The notes beneath the pieces are model-generated. The model was not told the origin of the DNA. It made no database searches and saw only the letters and a program-made list of their open reading frames with translations. 62,890 nucleotides of DNA from JBFELO01 sp041552055 (GTDB taxonomy: Bacteria > Acidobacteriota > Thermoanaerobaculia > Thermoanaerobaculales > Sulfomarinibacteraceae), in NCBI GenBank assembly GCA_041552055.1, contig JBFELO010000010.1, forward strand, positions 1 through 62,890, written 5' to 3'. Shown one piece after another: positions 34,859 to 42,570 of this stretch. Made by a program: the position numbers and the translations under genes. The number at the start of each line of letters is the position of its first letter. Position 1 is the stretch's first letter.

Positions 34859-35105
34859 CAGTTCGCCTCGCGAATTGCTGTGGAGTGGCAGGGCGCTCAG
34901 CGGACCACGCGCGATGGGATCTCTCGCGCTCTCGAGGCTACTTCGGGTGTCGGATTGTCGATGCGAATGCCGCGTCGACGACCGCGCCGCGTGCGGGGTG
35001 CCGTCTTTGACAATGTTGGGGCACCGTCACCGGGATGTGGCGGCCCGTCGAGTCCCGACATTGTCTAAGGGGGCACCCACGGGAAGCGCGCCGGGGAGAG
35101 GGCGC
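34857..35105 (+). repeat. Palindromic intergenic element, copy C (full length, about 250 bp)
   Basis: It begins inside the aldolase stop codon with the hairpin AGCAGTTCGCCTCGCGAATT (to GCT at 34879), continues GTGGAGTGGCAGGGCGCTC, and reaches the core at 34995-35078 (GGGGTGCCGTCTTTGACAAT...GACATTGTCTAAGGGGGCAC). It ends GCCGGGGAGAGGGCGC. Length (249 bases) and word order match copy B. It sits between the convergent aldolase and acyl-CoA dehydrogenase genes. Confidence 0.85.
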
Positions 35106-35200
35106 ATAGAAGCGAGGAGAGCGTCTCGACCTCTCGCTCGCCGATCCGCAAGCCCTCACGGCCAGGTGCCGAAGGCAGCGGCCACGCCCACAAGCCCATC

Positions 35201-35227
35201 AAAAACCCCCGCCGCAAGGGGGGGGTT
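35201..35227 (-). terminator. Intrinsic terminator of the acyl-CoA dehydrogenase gene
   Basis: Read on the minus strand, a C-rich arm and GGGGG arm flank a TTGCGGC loop and are followed by TTTTT. It starts 27 bases after the stop at 35254 and has the classic form of a rho-independent terminator. Confidence 0.8.
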
Positions 35228-35253
35228 GTACTCCTCGGCGGGAATTCCAATCG

Positions 35254-37095
35254 CTACAGAACGGCTTCCAATGGCGCCCTCTCGCCGGACAGGATCGACG
35301 CTCCCCGCGCCGCCACGCTGGGGAGCGCTCGATAGGCGAAGTGGATCGCCGTCTGGACCTTGTTGTGGTAAAAGACGGCGTCCGCGTTGTTGGAGAGCAG
35401 CGCGCCGCAGGCGTCCTTGTCGTTGGGGTCGACATCGGCCTCGGTGAGGATCTCGGCCAGCTTGTCGCGTGCGATGATCGCCTGATCGAGCAGGAAGTGG
35501 GCGCCAAGCGCGGTGCCGATCATGTCGACGATGGGCACCGCGTTGAGCAGGGTCAACTCGATGCCGTCGGGGCGTTTCATGAGCTCTCTGGAAATCGCCT
35601 GGATCTGCTTGAGGGCCGCGCCAAGCATCCACGCGGGCTCCATCAGCTGCTTGTCGGACTTCAGCTGGTTGAACGTGCCCTCTGCCATCTGCAGCAGCTC
35701 CTTGATGGCGTCGCCACCCCTCAGCGGCAGCTTGCGGGCGACAAAATCGAGCGCCTGAATACCGTTCGTGCCCTCGTAGATGGTGGCGATCTCGCCGTCA
35801 CGCACGTATTGCTCGGCCGGGAATTCCTGGGTGTAGCCGTAGCCACCGTGAACCTGCATGCACCACAGACCGACCTGCACCCCCCAGTCGGACGCCCACG
35901 CCTTGCAGATCGGCGTCAATACGTCCACGTACGACTGGTACTTCTCCTGCTCCTCGCCCTGGGTGACGTGGGCCATGTCGGTGAAGTGGGAGGTCTGCAG
36001 TAGCAGCGCCCGCATGGCCTCGGCGTAGGCCTTGGAGCTGAGCAGCAGTCGTCGGATGTCCGGGTGCTCGATGATCGGTACCTGTGGCGCATCCGGGTCC
36101 TTCATTCTCGTCCAGTGCTTGCTCTGGAGACGATCCTTGGAGTAGGCGAGCGCCTGCTCGTAGGCGGCACCGGCGAGCGATGCGCCCTGGAGCCCGACCT
36201 CGATCCGGGCACCGTTCATCATGTGAAACATCAGCCGCATGCCCTGCTGCTCCTCGCCCATGAGCAGCCCCCTGCAGCGGCCGTTCTGGCCGAACACCAG
36301 GCTGCATGTCGGGGAGCCGTGGATTCCCATTTTTTCTTCGATGTTGTTGCAGTACACGTCGTTATCATCGCCGAGCGAGCCGTCAGGGTTGACCCAGACC
36401 TTCGGGATGATGAACATCGAAAGCCCCTTGGTGCCGGGTGCCGCGTCCGGTGTGCGTGCCAGCACCAGGTGCACGATGTTCTCGGTAAGGTCGTGCTCGC
36501 CGGAGGTGATGAAGATCTTCTCCCCGGTGATCGCGTAGCTCCCGTCGTCCTGTTTGACCGCTTTGGTGGTCGAGGCGCCGACGTCGGAGCCCGCCTGTGG
36601 CTCCGTCAGGCACATGGTGCCGGTCCACTCGCCCGAGTACAGCTTCTCCACGAAGAGTTGCCGCTGTTCCTCTGTGCCGGCGTTCTCGATCATCATGCCG
36701 GCGCCGCGCGTCAACATCACGGTCAGCGTCAGCGAAGTGTTGGCGCCGTTGAAAAACTCCATGACCGCGGTCGAGATCGCCTCCGGAAGACCCAGCCCAC
36801 CGAACTCCGGGCCTGCCAACATGCCGATCCAGCCGCCCTCGGCGACCGTTTGGTAGGCCGGCTTGAAGGCGCTCGGCATTGTGACCCTGCCGTCGTCCCA
36901 CTGCGCACCGACACGGTCCCCTTCCTCGTTGCAGGCGCCAAACTGCTCCTGAGCGATTCTGAGGGCCTCATCCAATACCATGGCGAGGTTCTCGGTGTCC
37001 CACTCTGCGTATTTCTCGGCTTCGAGCAGCTTGGCGGTCGGCAGCCACTCGAAGAGCTGGAACTTGACGTCACGCATGTCGGCTCGATATGTCAT
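35254..37095 (-). CDS. Acyl-CoA dehydrogenase, long DmdC/FadE-like type
   Basis: A 613-residue FAD enzyme. Beyond the normal three domains it has an extra N-terminal segment and a C-terminal extension of about 120 residues, as in DmdC and related enzymes. Signature parts are MCLTEPQAGSDVGASTTKA, GEKIFITSGEHDLTENIVHL, HGGYGYTQEFPAEQYVRDG and the catalytic-Glu segment IYEGTNGIQALDFVARKL. The first conversion of beta-oxidation of medium or long acyl-CoA is likely. AAGGAG precedes the ATG. A perfect inverted repeat 39 bases upstream looks like a FadR-type operator, so fatty-acid-controlled expression is inferred. Confidence 0.92.
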   Translation of the reverse strand: MTYRADMRDVKFQLFEWLPTAKLLEAEKYAEWDTENLAMVLDEALRIAQEQFGACNEEGDRVGAQWDDGRVTMPSAFKPAYQTVAEGGWIGMLAGPEFGGLGLPEAISTAVMEFFNGANTSLTLTVMLTRGAGMMIENAGTEEQRQLFVEKLYSGEWTGTMCLTEPQAGSDVGASTTKAVKQDDGSYAITGEKIFITSGEHDLTENIVHLVLARTPDAAPGTKGLSMFIIPKVWVNPDGSLGDDNDVYCNNIEEKMGIHGSPTCSLVFGQNGRCRGLLMGEEQQGMRLMFHMMNGARIEVGLQGASLAGAAYEQALAYSKDRLQSKHWTRMKDPDAPQVPIIEHPDIRRLLLSSKAYAEAMRALLLQTSHFTDMAHVTQGEEQEKYQSYVDVLTPICKAWASDWGVQVGLWCMQVHGGYGYTQEFPAEQYVRDGEIATIYEGTNGIQALDFVARKLPLRGGDAIKELLQMAEGTFNQLKSDKQLMEPAWMLGAALKQIQAISRELMKRPDGIELTLLNAVPIVDMIGTALGAHFLLDQAIIARDKLAEILTEADVDPNDKDACGALLSNNADAVFYHNKVQTAIHFAYRALPSVAARGASILSGERAPLEAVL

Positions 37096-37133
37096 GGCGA
37101 ATCTCCTTGCATCCGTTCATGGGGTGTGTCGAT

Positions 37134-37153
37134 ATGAATGAACACTCATTCAT
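37134..37153 (-). promoter_or_regulatory. FadR/TetR-type operator before the acyl-CoA dehydrogenase
   Basis: ATGAATGA-ACAC-TCATTCAT is a perfect 8-bp inverted repeat around a 4-base centre. It fits the Bacillus TetR-type FadR box (TGAATGA-N4-TCATTCA) at both arms. It stands 39 bases before the start codon, where a repressor could block the promoter. No TetR-family gene is in the window. Confidence 0.7.
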
Positions 37154-37214
37154 TTTCGGTCCACCGCGGCAAAAATTCAAGTGTTATGCACTTCGCACAG
37201 CGAATTGCATCAAG

Positions 37215-37238
37215 AAAACCCCCCGGTGAAGGGGGGTT
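37215..37238 (-). terminator. Intrinsic terminator of rpsO-pnp
   Basis: On the minus strand, AACCCCCC and GGGGGGTT form an 8-bp stem around TTCACC, running into TTTTC. It begins 26 bases after the pnp stop. Confidence 0.85.
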
Positions 37239-37263
37239 AAGAGATTCCGGGTGGTCGGTGCCG

Positions 37264-39477
37264 TCAGCGGTTGCTGCGCTGGGGACGCCGTTGGCGGTCA
37301 CCACGCCTAGGACGTCCGCCCCGGCGATCGCCGTCGCGCGGAGCGGGGCTCCGCTCGGGGATCTCTTCACCGCGGGCGCGCGCCTCGTCCTCGAGAATGA
37401 CCCTGCGGGACAGCTTGATCCGGTCGTTGGAGTCGATGTCGATAATCCGAACCCTCAGCTTGTCGCCCTCCGACAGGACGTCCCGGATGTCGGGAGTCCG
37501 CTCCATCGCGAGCTCCGAAATGTGGAGCAATCCGTCCTGGTTGGGGAGGATCTCCACGAACGCACCGTACGGCTCGATCCGTTTCACCACCCCCTCGAAC
37601 TCCTCGCCGATCTCGGGCTCGCGCGTCAGGCTGGTGATGATCTCGATCGCCTTTTCGGCAGCGATCTGGTCGTTGGTCGCGATCTGGACGGTGCCGTCAT
37701 CCTCCACGTTGATACGGGCTCCGGTTGTGTCAACGATGCTGCGAATCGTTTTGCCTCCGGGACCGATCACGTTGCGGATCTGATCGACATCGATCTTGAT
37801 TTGGAAGATCCGAGGCGCGTAGGGCGAGATCTCGGGCCGGGGCTCCGAAATCGCCTCAGCCATGGCTTCGAGCAGTTGCAGACGGGCCTGCCGAGCCTGC
37901 TCGAGTGCCTGCTCGAGGATCTCCCGGCTCAGACCCGAAACCTTGATGTCCATTTGCAGTGCCGTGACGCCGTCGCGGGTTCCGGCGACCTTGAAGTCCA
38001 TGTCACCGTAGTGGTCCTCCTGCCCGGCGATGTCGGTGAGTACCCGAAACGTCTCGCCGTCTGACACCAGACCCATGGCAACGCCGGCCACCGCGCTCTT
38101 GATCGGAGCTCCCGCGTCCATCAGAGCCATCGAGCCGCCACACACAGAGGCCATGGAGGAGGATCCGTTGGACTCGAGAATATCGGACACGACTCGCATG
38201 GTGTACGGGAAGGTCTCGGTTTCCGGGAGCACCGGCGTCAGGGCGCGCCGTGCCAGGGCGCCGTGACCGATCTCTCGTCGTCCCGGACCGCGCAGGAAGC
38301 GGACCTCACCGACCGAGAACGGCGGGAAGTTGTAGTGCAGCATGAAATGCTCTCGCCACTCTCCCTCGAACGCCTCGATCAGCTGCGAGTCCTCGGAGGT
38401 CCCCAGCGTACAGGTGACCATCGCCTGGGTCTCGCCGCGGGTGAATAGCGCTGACCCGTGAGCCCTGGGCAGTACGCCCGCCTCGCACGACAACTGACGG
38501 ATCTCATCGAAGGCGCGGCCGTCCAGTCGCTTGCCCTCTTCGAGGATGGTCTCGCGCGTGATCTCCTTCACCATGGCGCCGAACACGCTCTTGGCCCACG
38601 GCCCCTGTTCCTCGCGATCCTCTTCGGGGATCGACTCGATCGCCCGCTCGCGAACGGCTTTGATCGCGTCCCTCTGAGCCATCTTGCCCGTGGTGCGCAT
38701 GGCGTCGCCGAGAGGTGCTCGCCACTGGTTGCGCATCCGAGACTCGAACTCCTCGGTCCACGGGTTCGGATCCGCGGTAAACGGAGTCTTCGTTACACCG
38801 AACTCGCGCACGACCTCACGTTGCAGGGCGATGATCTTGCGGATCTCGCGGTGGGCAAGGTCCAGCGCGTCGATGATGACGCTTTCCGGCAGCCCGGTCG
38901 CACCGCACTCGACCATCGCGATGGCGTCCTCGGTACCCGCGACCACCAGGTCGAGCTCGGACTCCTCGCGTTCGCTGTAGGTCGGAAACAGGACGAACTC
39001 ACTGTTGATCCGCCCGACCCGCACCCCTGCGATGGGCGTGTCAAACGGAATCTCGCCGGCGATCATCAAGGCCATCGACGCTCCCGAGATGCCGAGCACG
39101 TCGGGGTCGAAGTCATCGTCGGCCGAAAAGACCCATGCGATGATTTGAGATTCCCGATAATAGCCGTTCGGGAACAGTGGACGAAGCCCGCGGTCGATGA
39201 CGCGGCAGGTCAGGATTTCCCGCTCGGTGGGTCGGCCTTCGCGCTTGAAGAAGCCGCCGGGGATCCGTCCACCAGCGTACGTGGGCTCCCGATAGTCGAC
39301 CGTGAGCGGCAGAAAGTCGACGCCCGCTCTGGGGTCGGTATCGGCACAGGCCGTCACGAGAACCATGGTGTCGCCGAGACGGACAACGGTTGATCCGCCG
39401 GCTTGGCGTGCGACCTTTCCGAATTCGAAGGTCAGTTTTTTTCCGCCGATATCGACGGTACGTGTGATTTCATTCAT
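37264..39477 (-). CDS. pnp: Polynucleotide phosphorylase
   Basis: A 737-residue 3'-5' exoribonuclease that releases nucleoside diphosphates with phosphate, central to mRNA decay. Two RNase PH domains (about 1-210 and 300-530), a helical linker, a KH domain (about 545-605; IRNVIGPGGKTIRSIVDTTGA) and an S1 domain (about 615-690; GEEFEGVVKRIEPYGAFVEI) are in the standard order. The tail is rich in arginine and glycine (RRGGRPRRGDRQRR). It follows rpsO by 12 bases, the widespread rpsO-pnp pairing, and ends at a clear terminator. Confidence 0.97.
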   Translation of the reverse strand: MNEITRTVDIGGKKLTFEFGKVARQAGGSTVVRLGDTMVLVTACADTDPRAGVDFLPLTVDYREPTYAGGRIPGGFFKREGRPTEREILTCRVIDRGLRPLFPNGYYRESQIIAWVFSADDDFDPDVLGISGASMALMIAGEIPFDTPIAGVRVGRINSEFVLFPTYSEREESELDLVVAGTEDAIAMVECGATGLPESVIIDALDLAHREIRKIIALQREVVREFGVTKTPFTADPNPWTEEFESRMRNQWRAPLGDAMRTTGKMAQRDAIKAVRERAIESIPEEDREEQGPWAKSVFGAMVKEITRETILEEGKRLDGRAFDEIRQLSCEAGVLPRAHGSALFTRGETQAMVTCTLGTSEDSQLIEAFEGEWREHFMLHYNFPPFSVGEVRFLRGPGRREIGHGALARRALTPVLPETETFPYTMRVVSDILESNGSSSMASVCGGSMALMDAGAPIKSAVAGVAMGLVSDGETFRVLTDIAGQEDHYGDMDFKVAGTRDGVTALQMDIKVSGLSREILEQALEQARQARLQLLEAMAEAISEPRPEISPYAPRIFQIKIDVDQIRNVIGPGGKTIRSIVDTTGARINVEDDGTVQIATNDQIAAEKAIEIITSLTREPEIGEEFEGVVKRIEPYGAFVEILPNQDGLLHISELAMERTPDIRDVLSEGDKLRVRIIDIDSNDRIKLSRRVILEDEARARGEEIPERSPAPRDGDRRGGRPRRGDRQRRPQRSNR

Positions 39478-39489
39478 GAACTGTATGTC

Positions 39490-39759
39490 CTATCCGCGCA
39501 GTCCCAATTGATCGACCAGCTTCCGGTAGCGGGTGATGTCCTTGGCTTTGAGGTATTCGAGCAGTCGGCGCCTACGGCCGACCAGCCGCAGCAAGCCACG
39601 GCGCGAGTGGTAGTCTTTCTTGAATTCCTTGAAGTGTTCTGTCAAGAACTGGATTCGCCGCGTCAGCAATGCGACCTGCACCTCTGGTGATCCGGTGTCC
39701 CCAGAGTGGGTTCGGAACTCTTCAATAATCGTAGCCTTCTGTGCGTCAAAGTGACTCAT
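39490..39759 (-). CDS. rpsO: 30S ribosomal protein S15
   Basis: An 89-residue primary 16S rRNA-binding protein of the small subunit. The full family sequence is present: FRTHSGDTGSPEVQVALLTRRI, LTEHFKEFKKDYHSRRGLL, RRLLEYLKAKDITRY. GGAGGATAG precedes the ATG at the right distance. It sits between truB and pnp on the same strand, the conserved order. Confidence 0.97.
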   Translation of the reverse strand: MSHFDAQKATIIEEFRTHSGDTGSPEVQVALLTRRIQFLTEHFKEFKKDYHSRRGLLRLVGRRRRLLEYLKAKDITRYRKLVDQLGLRG

Positions 39760-39810
39760 CTATCCTCCACGATGGGGTCCTCCGGTGGCGAGGAGGCAGC
39801 GGTAACGGTA

Positions 39811-40815
39811 TCAAGAAGTTTCTTCTCTGGCAACGGTTGGATCGTTCTCCGGTGGTGTGGCATCGGCGGGCGCGGTCGCCTGGAGCACGGTGATCGGTCG
39901 TAGATTGACGGTGCGGCCGCGGGCCAGGACCGCCTGCACCATTCCGATGCCGATCAGCCGTTTGCTCGGGCCGTGGACGACCACCTCGGAGCCGGACTGG
40001 ATCGACTCCGATCCGGATCGAAAGACGATGACTTCCTGGCCGTGGGCGAACCTCTCCATCGCTGCGCTGTTGAGCGAGATGCCCGGAAACGGCAGGTTGG
40101 TCTCCTCGATCGGAATCCAGGCAGGGCCGGCGATGATGTCCTGCGGATCGTCAACTTCCTCCAGGGTTCTTTGTGGGAGGGCGTCGGTCGCTGAGTACGG
40201 GCCGATCGCGGTGCGGGTCAGATGCCGGAGGTGGCCGCCGCATCCGATCTCCACCCCCACATCGTGGGCCAGCGTGCGAACGTAGAAGCCGGTCGACGTC
40301 GTAGCTTCGACCGTCAACGCCGACGGCGACGACAGCTCAAATCGAAGGCTGCGTACCGAGACCGTCTTCGGGGCCACAGGCGTGGTCTGGCCGGTTCGAG
40401 CGAGCTCGTACAGCTTTTTGCCTGCGATCTTCTTCGCCGAGTAGGGAGGTGGGACCTGTTCTATCGTCCCGGAGAACAGCTGCTCGAGCCGCCCGAGTGC
40501 CGAGCGGTCCAGATCCGGAGGCTCGCCGTGCGGTTCCATGGGTTCGCCCTCGGCGTCGTAGGTGTTGGTAGCGTACCCGAGTTCGATCACTCCCCGGTAG
40601 GTCTTTTCCCACCTCATCAGGTACTGCTGCAGTCGGGTCGCCCGTCCAACGCACAGGAGGAGCAAACCCTCCGCCATGGGATCGAGCGTGCCGGTATGGC
40701 CTATCCGGCGTTCCCTGAGCGCTTTGCGAGCCATGTCGACGACATCGTGCGACGTCGGCCCGACACTCTTGAAAACCGGCAGGATGCCGTGCCAACGGGA
40801 TGGGCGACGGCTCAC
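39811..40815 (-). CDS. truB: tRNA pseudouridine(55) synthase
   Basis: A 334-residue enzyme making pseudouridine 55 in the T-loop of tRNAs. The catalytic Asp is in GHTGTLDPMAEGLLLLCVGRATR; VEATTSTGFYVRTLAHDVG and GGHLRHLTRTAIGPY are family motifs, and a PUA-like domain lies near the C-terminus. The GTG start overlaps the stop of nrnA (GTGA). It is the last gene of the nusA-infB operon before rpsO. Confidence 0.95.
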   Translation of the reverse strand: MSRRPSRWHGILPVFKSVGPTSHDVVDMARKALRERRIGHTGTLDPMAEGLLLLCVGRATRLQQYLMRWEKTYRGVIELGYATNTYDAEGEPMEPHGEPPDLDRSALGRLEQLFSGTIEQVPPPYSAKKIAGKKLYELARTGQTTPVAPKTVSVRSLRFELSSPSALTVEATTSTGFYVRTLAHDVGVEIGCGGHLRHLTRTAIGPYSATDALPQRTLEEVDDPQDIIAGPAWIPIEETNLPFPGISLNSAAMERFAHGQEVIVFRSGSESIQSGSEVVVHGPSKRLIGIGMVQAVLARGRTVNLRPITVLQATAPADATPPENDPTVAREETS

Positions 40816-41801
40816 GGAGATCCCTCCAGCAGACGCGCCAACTCGGCGGTGACCCGCTCCCGCGCGCTCGACAGCTGTCCGTTGAGGGTGCAGCCCGCGG
40901 CGTTGGTGTGACCACCCCCTCCGAAGGTCGCCGCCACCCGACGGACGTCGACGTCACCCTTCGACCGGAAGCTCACATGCACGACGCCGGGTTCCCACTG
41001 CTTGAAGAACACGACCGCCTGAACGGCGGCTATGGAGCGCGGATAGTTGATGATCTCCTCACTGTCGGCCGGTGTGGCCTCGCAACGCTCGAACGCCGCC
41101 GGATCGATCTCGAGGGTTGCGAGGCGCCCGTCACAGTCGAGCGTGAGCGTTTTCAGCGCTTCGCCCAGTAGCCGCACCGACGGGAGGGTACGGCTTTCAT
41201 GGATCCACGTGGAAACCTGTACCGGATCGGCCCCGGCATCGACCATCTCCGCAGCGGCTCGGAACGCCCGCCCCGTAGAGTTGGAGTAGCGAAAATCACC
41301 GGTGTCGGTTGACAGCGCCACATAGGCGTTGGTGGCCGCAGCGGGCGAGGGATCGACTCCGGCCGCCGTGAACATGCGCCACACCAGTTCGCCAACGGCC
41401 GGAGACGCCTCGTCGACGTAGTTGACCTCCCCGAACATCGGGTTGGCCCGGTGGTGGTCGATGTTGAGGATGGCGACACGGTCGAGGTGATCGAACCCGG
41501 TTCGGTCGAGTTCGGTGCACTCGAGGGTGACCACGAGGTCGAAACCCTCCGGAAAACCCTGCGGCAGGCTGTCCGCCACCTGCAGCTGTTGCGATCCCGG
41601 GAGCCGACCGAGGCTGGACGGTGCGGGATCGCGGTTGAGGATGACCGTCGCGACACCCAGCCGATCAGCCAGCTCGGCGAGCGCGAGCTCCGAACCAAGC
41701 GCGTCGCCGTCGGGCCGCCTGTGGGAGGTCAGCAGGGCGCGGGTCGCCTTCTTGAGACGATCGACCGCGACCTCTGGGTCGAGGACTGCTCGTGTCATCA
41801 T
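40812..41801 (-). CDS. nrnA: DHH-family phosphoesterase (NrnA type)
   Basis: A 329-residue manganese-dependent phosphoesterase that degrades oligoribonucleotides or pAp, and in some species cyclic dinucleotide products. The DHH domain shows SHRRPDGDALGSELALA, ILNIDHHRANPMFG (the DHH motif) and TDTGDFRYSN. The DHHA1 domain ends with FGGGGHTNAAGC. It overlaps rbfA upstream and truB downstream by four bases each, a standard arrangement in many phyla. Confidence 0.93.
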   Translation of the reverse strand: MMTRAVLDPEVAVDRLKKATRALLTSHRRPDGDALGSELALAELADRLGVATVILNRDPAPSSLGRLPGSQQLQVADSLPQGFPEGFDLVVTLECTELDRTGFDHLDRVAILNIDHHRANPMFGEVNYVDEASPAVGELVWRMFTAAGVDPSPAAATNAYVALSTDTGDFRYSNSTGRAFRAAAEMVDAGADPVQVSTWIHESRTLPSVRLLGEALKTLTLDCDGRLATLEIDPAAFERCEATPADSEEIINYPRSIAAVQAVVFFKQWEPGVVHVSFRSKGDVDVRRVAATFGGGGHTNAAGCTLNGQLSSARERVTAELARLLEGSP

Positions 41802-42187
41802 CCCTCCGCCGGTTCGTCGTCTGTCGTGTGGTCCTCCTCGCCGTGGAGACGATCGAATAGACGCTCCATGCGGTCCCCGTACTCGTACGACGTGTCGCGG
41901 AAGAACTCGAGCGCCGGCACGGCGCGCAGGCGCATGCGTCGACCCAGTTCGCGCCGCATGAACGTCGCAGCTGCAGCGAACCCGTCTCCGGCCCGACGCT
42001 CCCGCTCGGCGTCTCCGATGACCGAGAAGTACACCCTGGCCTTCGTCCGATCCGCGGAGAGCCTGATCGCAGAAACGGTGACCTCCGCCAGACGCGGGTC
42101 GTTGACTTCGTGCCGCAACAGCTCGGACAACACGACCCGGATTTCGCCTTCCACCCGTGCGTTTCTGTCATACGAACTGTGATTCAC
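41798..42187 (-). CDS. rbfA: Ribosome-binding factor A
   Basis: A 129-residue KH-like 16S rRNA maturation factor needed for 30S assembly, especially in the cold. RNARVEGEIRVVLSELL, VNDPRLAEVTVSAIRLSADRTKARVYFSV and LRRVPALEF-like text (LRAVPALEFFRDTSYEYGDRMERLF) mark the family. The start is GTG 42187, since GAGG lies five bases before it; a GTG at 42220 is also in frame. The acidic tail is DHTTDDEPAEG. Confidence 0.92.
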   Translation of the reverse strand: MNHSSYDRNARVEGEIRVVLSELLRHEVNDPRLAEVTVSAIRLSADRTKARVYFSVIGDAERERRAGDGFAAAATFMRRELGRRMRLRAVPALEFFRDTSYEYGDRMERLFDRLHGEEDHTTDDEPAEG

Positions 42188-42235
42188 TCCATCCTCGTTT
42201 CTCGGGCGGCGTTGAGCCACGGACGCTGTGGTGGG

Positions 42236-42541
42236 TCACACCTGGATGATTTCCACATCCCACTTCAGCACGTTTCCCGTCCACGTGTCGTTGACCGTAT
42301 TCTCCACCCGCTGTAGCCGTGCCTCGAGATCCACCGGGCTGGTCGAGAGGGCCGAGATCACGACCGCGGCTCGCTGGTAGAGGTCTTGATGGTCCACCTC
42401 GAGTATCAGTACCTTGTGGCGGCTTCGGATCCGCTCTACGAGGCCGCGGGTGTAGCTCCGTTTGGCCTTCAGACTTCGAGCGTCCGGGATGTGAAGCTCC
42501 AGGCGCGCTACGCCGACGTAGATGTTGACGTCGTTACTCAT
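42236..42541 (-). CDS. DUF503 (YlxP-like) protein
   Basis: A 101-residue protein typical of the family found between infB and rbfA (VGVARLELHIPDARSLKAKRSYTRGLVERIRSRHKV). Its function is not known; the position suggests a part in ribosome biogenesis. It lies 29 bases after infB and 48 bases before rbfA. Confidence 0.92.
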   Translation of the reverse strand: MSNDVNIYVGVARLELHIPDARSLKAKRSYTRGLVERIRSRHKVLILEVDHQDLYQRAAVVISALSTSPVDLEARLQRVENTVNDTWTGNVLKWDVEIIQV

Positions 42542-42570
42542 CTTCTTGGGGTTTGGATCCCCGGCCCCTG

